Counted from the first letter of the stretch, positions 10,171-23,370 are shown. The stretch: DNA of 64,000 nt from Globodera rostochiensis (GCA_018350325.1 JAEVLN010000001.1:3399501-3463500), one strand, 5' to 3'. The notes: generated by a model not told the origin, from the sequence alone. Translations and numbers: made by a program.

Positions 10171-13100
10171 TTTTGTTTAATTGATAAATTTTAATTAATT
10201 TTTTTGTCTTAAAATTTATGGGTTTTTGTTAAAATGTGTTTAATTTTATTGATATTTTAATTATTTAAGATTAGCGTTATATTTGGCAGTATATTAAACT
10301 ATTAAGTAGTTGTTTATAAATAAAGTGTTATGCTTCTTGAGCACGAATACGTTTGTCTGTGTTGCATAAGTAATAAATAATGTTTAAATAATACTTTTTG
10401 ATTTAAACAGATATTCATTCTTTTCAAATATATATTCTTTAGAGTATTGCTGGGCTAATTGAGAATGATTAAAAACTAATTCTTCAAATTTTACTTGACA
10501 TCTGTTACCGTATTTTTGAATTTTCTTTGTTCTTAAAAGAGTTTGGTAATTTTTATTTTTTTTCAAATGATTTTTTTTAAAATTATATTTTTAGTTTAAA
10601 TTATTTATTTTTATTTTTTAAAGATTCAGCGTTATGGTTTATAATATAAAAAGGTATATTTTTTTTGACTTTGCGATGGAAACGTTCACTCCTTCGGGCT
10701 CGTTAAAATTTATTTTTTGTTTAAAATGATTTAAAATTATTTCTCGTATCAGTATTTTAAAATAAATATGTTGGAAAATGTCAAATGTTCCAACTCAATT
10801 TCTGCGCCAATACTCTCTCGCAAGTTAAAGTTAAATTATATTCAAATTCAATTGGCTCTATTTATGTTATCATTTTTTTAAGTCTTTCAATATAAATTAA
10901 AAAATTATATAAATGTTCTTATTAAAAAATTTTGCGTTTAATTTTTTATCATTAAATTTCTTAATCATTAATAATTATAAATATTTGTGAAGAACTCATT
11001 AATTTTTATTCTCAACACTATTTGTTTAAAAATATAATTTTTACGTTTTAATGTACTTTAGTGAGTGAGCTTTATTTTGATTTATTTGTGTTCTTTCAGC
11101 TATAATTATGCCAATTTTCTCAAAAAATTATAAAGTAATTTTTTAAGACTCACTTCAATTTATGTTAAATTAATTTTAAAATTCAAAATATTAATTTATT
11201 TGTAGACAGGTTTAATGGTAATTTTACTCAATTATCTTCAAGCTAGGTTGACTAATGTATATATAAATATAATAATAGATTATAAATAAATAGACTGCAG
11301 AAATCCCTCCAATGCCATGGGTTTCATTTTTGTGCGCTTCATCTAGGAATCGATTATATATTTGTTTTAAACCTTAGTCAATAATGGATTATGCGATTTT
11401 GAAGTCAATATTCTTTGTATTTTATTTAACTAATAATATTTTAAGCTGTTTTTTCTTTTATTCTAGGGCGGTGTATCTTGTCCGCATTGCACTGCTATTT
11501 CTAAGTTTAGCTTTTTAATCAAACTTCAGTAATTGTATTTAATTTAATACACCTTACCCTTTGATACAAACAATTTTGATGCAGTTTTGTTCCGTTTTAA
11601 TTACCATTACTTTTTTTTAAGATCTGAAATATTCATAAATTTAAATGTTTTTTTGTCCAGGCTAGTCAATGAAAATCTGTGGGTTTGTTTTGTAATAATA
11701 AATTCAGTAAAAATATTTTATTTGCTACTCTTTTTAAGAAGCTCATTATTTCAGTATTAAATTTTCTGCAGCTCCGATAAAATCATGCTATAATGGTAAA
11801 AATTAATTTATGTTTGATTTTGGTATTAGACTTATGTTAAAGTTTTTGGAATACTTTTTTATCATTATCGAATAATTTAAAATTATTGTTATTTTTATAT
11901 TTATTTAAGTGCTTTATTAACAGTTTTATATGCGGCTCGATCACGCCCAGGAGCTTTCGTCGAATTATATACGCCTACTATCTTTTGTAAGTGGTAATGT
12001 ACAATTTATTTATTTAATTATAATTTAAAATAAAAGACCAATTTGGTATATTTTATTTATGATGAGGAGGCACAAACTTACAAAAAAGCAATAAATTAAA
12101 AAAAAAAATTTTGAATTCATGCTGATTATATTAATTTTTTTGTTTTTAATTATTTTTAAGGGTTCTTTTAAGCTTTTTTTAAGCTTCTTTCTATATTATA
12201 AATTTTTTCTCATGTAGTTTCTACTATTTGCAGTTATTGTAATATAGAATAAAATGTTATTTTTTTATTTAATTTTCACCATTTGATGTGCCTTTCTTGG
12301 TTTAATATATTTCTGTATTTGAATTATCATATATTTTGCTGAAAACTCGTTAAAAATGTTGAATAATTTTTTCTTTTAAAATAAATAATTTGATAAAATC
12401 GATGCTGATAAATCTAACAATATTTGCATAATAATTTTAATAAAGGTTCATTTTTATCTATTGTGTTTTCAAAGATTAATTTTCCAGCACAAATCATTTT
12501 AAAATGCAAACACTGGTTTGTTTTAATATTATTAAGTAATATATTTACAGTTTTTTTATTTACTTTTCAAATTATTCATTAATTGATTTACACAGACCAC
12601 AAATCAAAACATTTCTGAAAAATCAGTATATTTTTAATTCGTTTTTGGCGCTCACAATTCGGAGAACCAGCAAAATAAATTTAAACATATTCGTTATCTT
12701 TAAAATTTCAGAAGAGTGAAATTTTGGGCAAAATGAGTTGTGGAAGTTAGCTGTCTTTGTAAAATGTATACATTTATTTATAGGTAAATTAATAATTATT
12801 CGATAGATTAATACTGGATTTTGAATATTTGAAGTATTATAACAATAATAAAGAAAAAACACTTGAACTCTAAATTAGTCATTTGTGTTTAACTCATTTT
12901 GAAATTTATTTTAAATTGTTGTTGTTTTATAAATTTTTTAAAATTTATACTTAAGATTTAATGTAGAATCATTTTCTTAGCCTTTCCTCCAACCTCTCTC
13001 GGCCCTCCGACGTCACCGAGCCCAACCGCCTTCGGGTTCAACGACTTTTCCTTATTTTGGAGCTTTATTTTTGGATTTAAATGTAATGTAAAAACTTTTT

Positions 13101-13990
13101 AGTTTTTCAAAGAATATAATCACTTAGTTTAACATTTTACAAATTCAGACAATTTTAATTTTTTTTTAATTTTAATTTTTGTCCGCTTTTTGTGTCGGAT
13201 CGGTTATTACGGAATTAATTTATAGATTTATCTGTTATTATTTATTAAACATTATTAGTTTTTATACCTTCGCTGTCATAAAGCAATATTATATTATTTT
13301 TATGTAATATTTTTATATAAACAAATTTTTTTATCACGAACTTTTAAAAATATAAATCTATATTACAGCTGTTTTAATGTTATTTTAAGGAAATGTTATT
13401 ATATATTTAAACCTTTTACTATAAACACGTTAAAAACATTTTTTTTTTTTGTATAGATGAGGCAATGACGGTTCATAGGTTGACGGCGAGATTCATTTAA
13501 AGTAGGACGAATTGCATTTGCTGATTTTGGGTACTTATTATCTTAATACTACTTGCTCAACATAAATTAACTTTTATTTAAATTGATAAATTCTATAATA
13601 GAAAACAGAAAACACGCCTCGCTTTTGATAGTTTTCTTGTGTGTTGGTTTTCGAACCCAGCAAAGACAGTATTCTTTGCCTGAAGGAGAAAAACCCAATC
13701 CTTTTTAAAGAAATATTTTACATGGAATATTGTTTACGCTTTTTATTTCTAAATATAATTCAATAAATAATATCACTTAATATTTTGTAAAAAATATAAA
13801 TTAAAATGAATGAACTTTTTTGTTAATTTTCATGAGGCAAATTTATTGTTTCATTTTTGTTTATGTTAAATTTCAGTTATTTGTCATTTCTTGTTTTTTT
13901 TGCGGCACTACATGGGTCTTTAAATTAATTAGATTAATTAATCTTAAAAAGTAAAAATTAAATTGTAATTTTGTTTTAATCTTTGTTATT
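10171..13990. other. AT-rich DNA, no gene supported
   Basis: AT-rich with short GC-richer spots at about 10670-10710, 11300-11350, 11465-11500, 11930-11970, 12975-13050 and 13600-13690. The spot at 12975-13050 is C-rich and has no clear splice-bounded frame. About 10900-11010 is an inverted copy of 54800-54910. About 12335-12370 resembles 8370-8400. A minus frame at 12623-12862 reads as AT-driven. No tRNA was confirmed, although gttcgaa-like strings occur. Confidence 0.4.
10900..11010. repeat. Inverted copy of 54.80-54.91 kb
   Basis: The sequence around ttaataattataaatatttg followed by tgaagaactcattaattttta is the reverse complement, with scattered differences, of the segment at about 54800-54910 (aattaatgagttcttcac...). 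The similarity stops abruptly at the aattaatgag end. Confidence 0.75.
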
Positions 13991-14019
13991 TATTTTGCTT
14001 GTTGCACTTGACGATAATC

Positions 14020-14140
14020 AATTGAATTTCATCATAATTTTCAAACTTTCCAAAAACGATGACACATCGCTCAAGCAGTACGCTTGCGGAAAGTTGGAGT
14101 CGGCGGCAGAGGATGACACAAAAAAATTTACAGAATTTCT
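14020..14140 (+). CDS. Exon-like islet, unknown protein
   Basis: A plus frame reads KLSKNDDTSLKQYACGKLES and continues AAEDDTKKFTEFL to a TAA. Its middle (about 14060-14120) is clearly richer in G+C than the flanks. No sure AG acceptor borders it, so the left edge is not fixed. The peptide is charged, with no membrane segment. No family was recognised. Confidence 0.2.
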
Positions 14141-14879
14141 TTAATTCTATTTTCACCCTTGACTTTTTTTATTACATGGCTAATGATGAACTGTATTATT
14201 TTATTTTTGAGTATTGCATATTTTATGCCATTTTATAGTTTTTAACTTTTTGCCCAATTTTATAACCAATTTTACTTTATTTAATAATAAAATATACATT
14301 TTTAACCGCAATATAAACAAATAGTAAATTTAATTCAAATCATTTAACAACGTTTTTGCCAATTTATCGTTAAGCCAATCTTGCTTTTAAAGTACATAAA
14401 ATTAAGAAGAGTGGCATCAGATTATAAGTCAATAGAATAAAAACTTGAAGAAAGATTTTTGTGGTATTTTTTATTTTCCGTAAACGTCTTTTTTGTGTTT
14501 GACTGTATATTGGCCCACTGCGACTAGTTCAGCTAGTTTATTTATACAATAATTTCTCGTATATTTATATATCAAATATAACCTTTTATTAGTTTTTTAA
14601 AAGCCTTTTTTGCTTCGCCGTCGTCGTTCAATTTAGAAATAGTTTGTATTCTTGAGAATTTTAAAAAGTAGAATATTTATTGTTACATTTTAGGTCTCCG
14701 TTGCTTGCTTCTAAATCTATTTTGTTCATTATTTATTTAAATTAAATTTGAAGGCTCAATTTTATATTTAACTCAAGATTTTGTTCAAACTTTATAAATC
14801 TTTTTATTTTGCGAAAGTTTCAAAGATTTTATTATTTGATTTTTTGATAGAACACCAATTTTAAATTTTGGAAAATTAT

Positions 14880-15460
14880 TTTAACGAATTATTTAAATTT
14901 ATGCGTGAAGAGAAGAACATGGATAGAAATATGTATCAAATGTTTTTTGCGTTTAAATTACATATTATTTCTATATCTTGGCGCTTATTATTTTGATTTA
15001 ATATTTTAACAAATAAATTTATAAATTGGTATTCATATTATTTTTTATTTTTGTTTTAATTTAAATATATTTTAATAATTTTTTGTTTTGTCTTTTATAT
15101 AAGCAATTCTAAAAAAATGTAAAACGAATTTTTTATTGTTTGCGCTAAATACTCTTTCAATATTAGTTTAGAAATATTTTATCTGATAAATTTTAATGTT
15201 ATTATTAAAAACTTAAAATAATTTATATTCACGGCATAATTCCGCCATTTTACAAGTTACTTTCTCTGTCTTGCCTTTTTAAACAAGCTAAACTTATAAT
15301 TGAGTATGAATGACAAATCATTTAAGACTTATAAAATATCTTAAAACATTTTTCGTTATGATATTTAAATTAGATTCTCTAGAAACAAATTATTTTTAAC
15401 TAATTATTTAAATTTATGCATGAAGAGAAGAACATGAAGGGAAATATTTAGCATATTAAT
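14880..15460 (+). repeat. Direct repeat pair, ~65 bases
   Basis: aattatttaaatttatgc followed by gaagagaagaacatg occurs at about 14885-14925 and again at about 15400-15437. It is flanked in each copy by weaker similarity. The spacing is about 515 bases. Confidence 0.65.
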
Positions 15461-17640
15461 GTTAAATAAGTTGAATTGAATTATATTACGCATTTTGATT
15501 TTTGAAAACAATAATATTAGTATTGGATTACAATTGAAAATTGACAAGCCCTGCTTTAACAAATTGAATAACTTTTTTGATTTAAATTTCCTCACTCATG
15601 AAATTATGTTGTATTTAAATATCTTATTTTAATATATATAGTATTTTTGGCTTGATTTTAAATGTAAAAATTTGAGAATAAGCTCATCAAATCGCTTATT
15701 ATTTATTATTAATCAGAGGTATTTTATAAATTTTAATTGAAGAAAAAATCACTCGCTTAAATATTAAAAATTTGACTATTTGCTTTAAACCCTGTATAAA
15801 ATGCTGCATGATTTATTATAAAATATTAAACATACTATAATGTTATTATCTCATATAATTTATCAGTTTTTTTTATTGATTGAAGATGCTTTGCATTGTT
15901 TGGTTTACGCTCTAATAAAAAATTGTTCCCAATGAATAAACGTAGCATTCATTCCAGGGCAAATATTTAGCCTTTTCTTATTAAACAAATTATATACCTC
16001 TACAAATTCCATAGTGATTTTGTCAAAATGTTAAATATTCTCAATAGAGGGCACCTTTTATCTGTATAAACAATATCTGAAATGTTAAATTTTTTTTCCT
16101 GTATTTTTATTCATACTTTAATTTTACCACAAAATAACAATTCAAATTTTGCGATTAGAGTTTAGTTTATATAAACTAAAAATAGATAAACACTTTTACT
16201 GATCACCTTTTTTAATTAGTAATTTTAGGTACAATCATTTTTTATTAATATTTGCGATGCGCACCCTCTCTAGAATGGTAGAACATTATCTGAGCTGTAA
16301 AGCTCGTTCAACAAAATTATTTCTTTGTGGAATCGGGTGAACACTCTTCAGCTTACTATACAATCATATCATTTTATCTATGATTATTTCAAAGTACAAT
16401 TGATTTTTTCAAAATTCCTTGACGAACTTTGCTTGAAATTACACCCATTTTTACAAAAAGCTTTATTTCTTAATGCAAAATCCCATTTTGCGTTTTTTTA
16501 TAAAAAACAATTTAAAAATTTTTGAAGCAAATTTTAAATATATTTATTCAGATACATATTTATGCAAATATTTTTAGTAGCTATAAAGGTGCTTAATTTT
16601 TTTGCTTTTAGATAAAATGGATGAATTGTTTAGAATTAAAAAATGCGTACCTAGTATAAATCGCCGTGATGAAAAACAATTAATTTACAATAAATTTTAT
16701 TAAATGCCAACATTCAAGATTTGCAAGCAATAAAACTCTCATACTAAAGTTACCATATAAAATATAGTTTTCTTTAAACGATAAGAAAAAGTGCAAATAA
16801 TTGCTTAATTGTGGCCGATGTTTATCACAATAACAAACATTAGGAAATCAATTATATTTGGTTAAAACAAGGTTTTATTTAAAAAATGTTATTAACGAAC
16901 ATGTTTCCTAAATTCTTTTATGCTAATATTAATGCAATAGAAGTATAGCAAATGAAACTATTCGTTTAACAAAAAGTAAAAAGGCTAAAATTAAAAAAAA
17001 TGTAAATCTACCGGATTATCCTTATCGGTCGTTCCCAGGGAATAATTTTTATTAGAGAGAAATAAACCAATGAAAAATCATCTTCGATCAATTAACAAAT
17101 TCTGCCCCATTTAAGTTTATTTTATTTCATTTAAAAATTTATGGATAAATAAGTTTTAAAATTTATTTTAAAGCCAAAACTAAAAGTTAAATATAAATTA
17201 ATAGTTGAAACAGTGCATTTTAATTTAAATAAAAAATAAATGCGTTTTACTAAAATCACAAATAATAAATCTAACAAATAAGTCAATTTAAATTATCAAA
17301 AATTTGATAAAGCTTTATAAAAAAACATGATATTATACAATTTTATGAAAGCTAAAATAAATATTCATTTAATATTTTAAAAACTGCCATGTGTAAAAAT
17401 TTTCTTTGATCTTAAAGCCTACTGTATTATATTAAACTTAAGGTTATAATAGTTTATATGTAGTCAATTTGGTATAAAAAACAGTAAAAGAAAAAAATTA
17501 TTTATAATTAACACTATTATTAAAAAATTACCTTAAGGTGTTTTCAGCGTGCAAACGTTAAAACCGACCAAATGCATAACACATTTACTTGAAATGAAAA
17601 ACGTGTATTTTTATGTTAAATTAAATGTAAATATAATGGA
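15461..17640. other. AT-rich DNA, no gene seen
   Basis: AT-rich. The plus frame at 16325-16525 is Phe/Leu/Lys-rich and reads as AT-driven. Small GC spots at about 16255-16310 and 17010-17040 hold no convincing frame. Confidence 0.45.
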
Positions 17641-17648
17641 AAAGCTAC

Positions 17649-17758
17649 GCAAATCATCGCCCGATCGTCCGAGCTGTTCGAGTCGCCCGTGGCATTTTGG
17701 CCGAGCGGCGGCTTATTGCTGCGCAGGGTGGGATAGATTTTGCCGGCCGGTAATTTGT
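17649..17758 (-). CDS. Exon-like islet, unknown protein
   Basis: Among the best-bounded islets. On the minus strand GCCCTATAG precedes it and GTAGCTTTTCC follows it, giving a 110-base exon with two leading bases and 36 codons. It reads KLPAGKIYPTLRSNKPPLG, then QNATGDSNSSDDRAMIC. The composition (Pro/Asn/Ser/Asp, one N-glycosylation-type NAT, no hydrophobic run) suits a hydrophilic linker or tail. The plus strand is also open (ending CRP before GTAATT) but is very Cys/Arg-rich with no acceptor. No family was recognised and no partner exon could be joined. Confidence 0.4.
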
Positions 17759-18437
17759 CTATAGGGCACCGATAATGTGCAAAAAACATTTATCAAAATT
17801 TGTTTACAAAAAGTATAAATCGAAATAAAAAATGGGAAAATTATATATGTGAAAAAGTGGTTAATTAAAAAATTTTAATAATCATCAAATATTAAAAAGT
17901 TTAAAAATGCTAATAAATATTAATTAACTACGAAATGATAAATATAATAAATCTTCTTTGCATAAAAAGCAAGATATTCATTTTTTATAAATATTGAAAA
18001 TTAAAATATAAATAATATTTAATCCATGCTTACAAATGATAGTTAGAGCTTTTTTGAAAAATTTTATTGATAACGGACCGATTTAATGGCTTATAAAAAC
18101 CAAATGATAAAAATCCAACTATTCTCTTTGAAAGAATTGCGATAATATTGAAACTTTAAAAATTATTATTGCTGTTTTTAAAATTTAAAAGATGAATCAT
18201 TATTAATAAATTAAATCTCCTCCCTCCCCCTCGGTCCCTCCGGGTATAAATTTTTTTAAAATATTAATTACAAAATTATATAAATATAAAATGGATTCAA
18301 TAACCCATATTTAAGCGGCTGTGCTAAAAACATTAACAAATAAAATTGGTTTTTAAAAATTGTTTCCCGATCCCGACTTTCGCCAAAATTCTAAAGCAGG
18401 CTGCATGTTGTATTAAATCTTAAGTACATTAAATAAC

Positions 18438-19326
18438 GCTAGCCGTCTGACTCTCTCTTTTTAGCACACTATTTCTTCAAAAAATAAAATGTTCAAAAAA
18501 GTAACTAAAAAATTATTAGATGGAGTGCGTTGATGACCAAATACTCTAGCCGTCTGACTCTCTCTTTTTAGCACACTATTTCTTCAAAAATAAAATGTTC
18601 AAGACAGAAACAAAACAATTTTTAGATGGGGTGCGTTGATGACCAAATTACTCTAGCCGTCTGACTCTCTCTTTTTAGCACACTATTTCTTCAAAAAATA
18701 AAACGTCAAAAAAGTAATTAAAAAATTTTTAGATGGGGTTCGTTGATGACCAAATTACTCTAGTCGTATGACTCTCTCTTTTTAGCACACTATTTCTTCA
18801 AAAAATAAAATGTTCAAAAAAGTAACTAAAAAATTATTAGATGGGGTGCGTTGATGACCAAATTACTCTAACCGTCTGACTCTCTCTTTTTAGCACACTA
18901 TTTCTTCAAAAAATAAAATGTTCAAAAAAGTAACTAAAAAATTATTAGATGGAGTGCGTTGATGACCAAATTACTCTAGCCGTCTGACTCTCTCTTTTTA
19001 GCACACTATTTCTTCAAAAATAAAATGTTCAAGACAGAAACAAAACAATTTTTAGATGGGGTGCGTTGATGACCAAATTACTCTAGCCGTCTGACTCTCT
19101 CTTTTTAGCACACTATTTCTTCAAAAAATAAAACGTCAAAAAAGTAATTAAAAAATTTTTAGATGGGGTTCGTTGATGACCAAATTACTCTAGTCGTATG
19201 ACTCTCTCTTTTTAGCACACTATTTCTTCAAAAAATAAAATGTTCAAAAAAGTAACTAAAAAATTATTAGATGGGGTGCGTTGATGACCAAATTACTCTA
19301 ACCGTCTGCCTCTCTCTTTTTAGCAT
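18438..19326 (+). repeat. Tandem repeat array 2 with 430-base super-unit
   Basis: About eight units of the ~107-base repeat. Markers g(t/a)gcgttgatgacc or gttcgttgatgacc fall near 18525, 18631, 18737, 18846, 18955, 19061, 19167 and 19276. Variants recur every fourth unit: the one with aagacagaaacaaaac at about 18601 and 19030, and the one with aaacgtcaaaaaagtaatt at 18701 and 19131, exactly 430 bases apart. A four-unit block was therefore duplicated after its units had diverged. The last unit ends in TTTTTAGCA at the edge of the next duplication. Confidence 0.92.
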
Positions 19327-19641
19327 TATTTAACTTTTTTAGCTTTATATATCAACTTAAAAGATTTAAAACTTTCAAGATTTTAATACTTTTAAATGTT
19401 TTTAATATTAATTATTAAATCATAGAGTTTCTCATTAATAACGTTTATTTTTAAAACTATTTGAATTTATAAAGGCAAAGAAGAGATTTGCAGTTTTTAA
19501 AATTATTCTTATATCAAATACCGCATTAGCTAACTCGTTTTTATTATTTTTACTTTATTTGGTTGTTGGATTATTTAAACGTATTTAACTTTGTTATTAA
19601 TTTTTACGTTATTTCATTAAATACTAATTTAATTTAAACAA
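19327..19641 (+). repeat. 315-base direct duplication, copy 1
   Basis: Begins ttatttaacttttttagc and ends near taatttaatttaaaca. It is nearly identical to 20090-20401, including the distinctive aaggcaaagaagagatttgc. It starts exactly where tandem array 2 stops. No gene lies in it. Confidence 0.9.
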
Positions 19642-20089
19642 AAAGTTTCATTAAAAATCACGTTCTAATATAAATATATTATTTTGTCAAAATAAATGTA
19701 TTAATTTTTAATAATTTGAATTTTTTTTATTGATTATCTAAAAAAAGTTTAGATATAATGATTTTATTAAGAAAGTTTTAAGTCGAAATTTTATTAGTTT
19801 TCCAAATTAATGTATTACTTTTGTCTAATCCATCCTTTTCGTGTGAAAATTTATTTTTGTCGCAAGACAAATTTATTTTCAATGAAAATGTTTAAAATAT
19901 TTTTTTAAATTATAGTACACGCAATTAATGTTTTTAAATTAAGTATTGATTACTTCGTTTTTAAATTTTTTTCATATATATACCGGTCTCGATCCTCGTC
20001 TCCAATCACACAGCCGTACTCACTATAAACAAATCCAAAGTTTTGTAAGTTAAAATAGCCTGCCGTTTTCTAAAACAACATTTCTTACT

Positions 20090-20401
20090 TATTTAACTTT
20101 TTTAGCTTTATATATCAACTTAAAGATTTAAACTTTCAAGATTTTAATACTTTTAAATGTTTTTAATATTAATTATTGTATCATAGATTTTCTCATTAAT
20201 AACGTTTATTTTTAAAACTATTTGAATTTATAAAGGCAAAGAAGAGATTTGCAGTTTTTAAAATTATTCTTATATCAAATACCGCATTAGCTAACTCGTT
20301 TTTATTATTTTTACTTTATTTGGATGTTGGATTATTTAAACGTATTTAACTTTGTTATTAATTTTTACGTTATTTCATTAAATCCTAATTTAATTTAAAC
20401 A
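20090..20401 (+). repeat. 315-base direct duplication, copy 2
   Basis: A second copy of 19327-19641 with a few substitutions and single-base gaps. About 450 bases of unrelated AT-rich DNA, with a small islet at 19980-20025, separate the copies. Here the left flank is not the tandem array. Confidence 0.9.
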
Positions 20402-21280
20402 TAAAATTAAAGAAAATTCTTGATTTTCCGATTTATTAAGCACGCACATATACATTTATTAGGTCATTTTGCGATACTTTTATAATTTTAGCATTTAATT
20501 ATTGAGTAGAATTAAATTAATATATTTAAAAAAATAATTTAATCTGTATCATTCCTTAATTTTTGAAGAGAAATTTTATTTTTAACGCCCCACCTAAGCA
20601 ATATATACAGTAGTTCGTCCATTTTTTTGACTCGTTGTCGTTCAGAACGGTAGCTTAAATATTATCCGTGATTCGTTATTAATATTTATGATTAGTTTTT
20701 GTTAGGGGTATTCGTTATAAATAAGTATTGGTATAAAAGTTTACATGCATAACTACTATTTCATAAATGAATATGTTAATATATAAAAAAGCTCTGCAAT
20801 GATCAACTCAGAGTGTGATCCTTTTGATTGTCATTAAAGAAATATTTTAAAACTAAAAGAAATACATCTTTTTTTTAGAGATTTCTTTTTTTTGGTAGAT
20901 AAAGAAAGTTTAAATATACAGATATTTATATTTTACATTTTTGAAGAGATGCCATGATTAAAGTTTTAAAATTTTCAATTGACTAATTGTCCAATATTGT
21001 CGTTTATAAAGTTTTAGTTGATCATTTTTAACAAATGTAAATTTATTTTTAAAATTTTCTTACTTGGTTTTATTATTAAATTATGATAATACCTTTTTAA
21101 GCGATGTGTTTGTTAAAGTATTTTGTCAAAAGTTGCTTGTAACTCTTAAAATTAACATACAAATTTATAAAATTATGTTGGGTTTTGCAACGGTTCAATG
21201 CATTCTTTTGTTTGTACTTCTTTTTAAATTGTGTTGTTTTACAGCTAAAGATTGAATTTGTAAACCAATTTTAGAAAACT
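20402..21280. other. AT-rich DNA, no gene seen
   Basis: AT-rich. The plus frame at 21064-21255 is hydrophobic and AT-driven. A small islet near 20620-20650 has no bounded frame. Confidence 0.45.
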
Positions 21281-21364
21281 ATGATGAATTTAACTTGTTT
21301 TATGCTGGCGATTTATGCATTTACAAAAGCTTTAAGCAAAACGAACACGTGCCCTGTCTCATGA
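21281..21364 (+). CDS. Signal-peptide-like micro-ORF
   Basis: An ATG-to-TGA frame of 27 codons, MMNLTCFMLAIYAFTKALS followed by KTNTCPVS. It starts 6 bases after CCAATTTTAG, a plausible trans-splice acceptor. The hydrophobic core MLAIYAF after a short polar start has the shape of a secretion signal. It may be the first exon of a secreted protein (a GT lies in GCCCTGTCTC) or chance. No downstream exon was found. Confidence 0.2.
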   Translation: MMNLTCFMLAIYAFTKALSKTNTCPVS

Positions 21365-21556
21365 TTAGCCACTCGTGCCTTGTTATGTTAAAATAAATGA
21401 TATTTTTTAATAATCTAAAATAACTTTTGTAGTTTGTCTAAAAACATATATAAATAAATGTCAATAACTGTAAATTACGAATTTTTCGATTTAATTTTTC
21501 AAAAGTCACTTGAGATATTATGGTTTTTGTTAGTTCACGTGTTAAATGATATATAA

Positions 21557-21724
21557 TAATATATTAAATTCATTGTTTTCCGCGACCGAAAAATTCGAAT
21601 GTCGTGTGATATTTCTCCGCACACGCTTTACATAAATAAGTAATGAAATAAATTGTAGTGTGTTTTTACAAAATGCTTATTTATAATATAAATTTTGCTT
21701 AAGTACTAGGAAATTAATTAATTT
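21557..21724 (+). repeat. ~165-base direct duplication, copy 1
   Basis: From taaattcattgttttccgcg through tgcttaagtactaggaaatt. It is repeated almost exactly at 24433-24597. It contains a GC-richer core with nested short complementarity (cgaccgaaaaattcg). No open frame of note. Confidence 0.9.
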
Positions 21725-21864
21725 GCTTAATGTTTATAAGGGGTTCTAACAATATTGTTATTTAATATGCTTTTATTAGTTTTAAATGTCAGCCGATATA
21801 ATAATTTATGAATTAAGTAGTATTTTTTTGTTGGTTTAATTTTAATATGTTTTTTAAAGTAGAC

Positions 21865-21905
21865 CAACCCACATTCGCAACTGCTTGGCTTACATACCGG
21901 CTTTT
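21865..21905 (-). CDS. Exon-like islet, Cys-rich
   Basis: On the minus strand AACAAAAAG precedes PVCKPSSCECG, and a GT (GTCTAC) follows shortly after. Four Cys-region residues in eleven recall disulfide-rich repeats, but the islet is very short and the plus strand is also open. Recorded as a weak candidate. Confidence 0.18.
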
Positions 21906-21939
21906 TGTTAATTAAAATTAGGTCATGGTTCAAGGACTA

Positions 21940-23370
21940 CTACATTTATTTTATTTAGCTTGTTACAAATTAGGCTAGCCTTTATAAGTTTTACTTTGGT
22001 TAATAAAACAAAGAACTTATATCTTTTTATTAGTGATTTTTCATTTTGAATAGGTTACGAATTAGCAAATCAATCGTAGCAAATTTTTGTATAAAAACAT
22101 TTTTTCAAAATTTATCATTTATTAACTGATACGATTAGGATTTTATATGAAATTTATATCTCATTTGGATAATCTGACCAATGGATCCATATTATTTGTC
22201 ACTTTATTTCTTTATCGTTAATTATGTATTTAAATTTTTGCACGTTTTTAATCGGTTTCTTCACCCGAACATTTCGACAAACGGAGCGCACTGTTTGCTG
22301 CAGTGCTTCAAAAAAATTCATAATTATTGAATCTCTGACATTTTTAAACAATGTTAATTGACAATTTTAATTATGTTAATTGTCGGATGAATTGACAGTC
22401 ATCTCACAAATATTCAAAAAATTTAATTTTTAAAACAAAAAATCAAATAATATTAGGGTTATGAAATATAAATGTTATAAATCATCTATCATCAGTCATC
22501 ACTTTATGCAACGAATATTTTCAACTAATTGGGGTAACGTTAACCAACAATAAATTTGAATGTATATTCATTTAAAAATACAAAACGGAAATAGAGTTAT
22601 TATAAAATAGAAAATAAAAATTTAAAAATTAATAACAAAATTGTAAGTATAAAAGTTACAACAGCACTCCATTATGAATTGATTTCATTATAAAGTCTTT
22701 CGCCTTCCATAAATTAATATTTATTACTTTTGGCGTCAAAAAAAATTCTCGAGTTTATTCAAAATTTATATTCTTGATTAGCAATAAATTTACTGAATTT
22801 TCCTATTCAAAAATTTATCTTCCATAAAGTTTGATCATATTATTATAAACGTTTAGCGTAATACTTTTGCAACTTCCGACTAATAAAAATACACATTACT
22901 TGAACATTATCATCAAACACTTTATAATGTTATTAATTATTAATATTCTAAAATGTACAAAATCTATGATATAATCTACTGAACCTTCAAGAAATTAAAA
23001 TGAAAAATAATATATTTGAATCAAACTAACCAAAATAAAAGAAAACATTAAAAAAATAAAGTAAAAATGACCAAAACCTTTGTTTTGAAATTCATTGCTG
23101 AGCTTCGTGGGCTGCTTTTTTTAATGCCCATTAAATTTTTCGTCGACGCAGAGCCAAGAAAAATCAAATATGGGTGGGTTGGCGATGCCGTTAGGCGCAG
23201 CCAAATTTTTTAAGATCAAGGAACCTTATTTTTGGGAAATTCACATTTTTAACTCAGAAATAAGAATTTCACAAGGTCTAAATAGCAAATCGACTCCCTG
23301 CGCATCCAAAAAATTGTAAACGATATTTTACTTTTCTAAAATAGAAGATTTAGATTTAATGTACTTTTCG
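21940..23370. other. AT-rich DNA, no gene supported
   Basis: AT-rich. GC-richer spots at about 22270-22310 and 23095-23185 (with ggttggcgatgccgttaggc) lack a clean splice-bounded frame. Confidence 0.4.

Noticed and set aside
13640..13690. Possible tRNA T-arm (gggttcgaaaacca on the minus strand)
   Set aside because: The loop is one base too long for a T-arm, and the required D-arm and acceptor stem are missing.
16325..16525. 66-codon plus ORF
   Set aside because: Phe/Lys/Leu-rich AT-driven frame with no start context or G+C rise.
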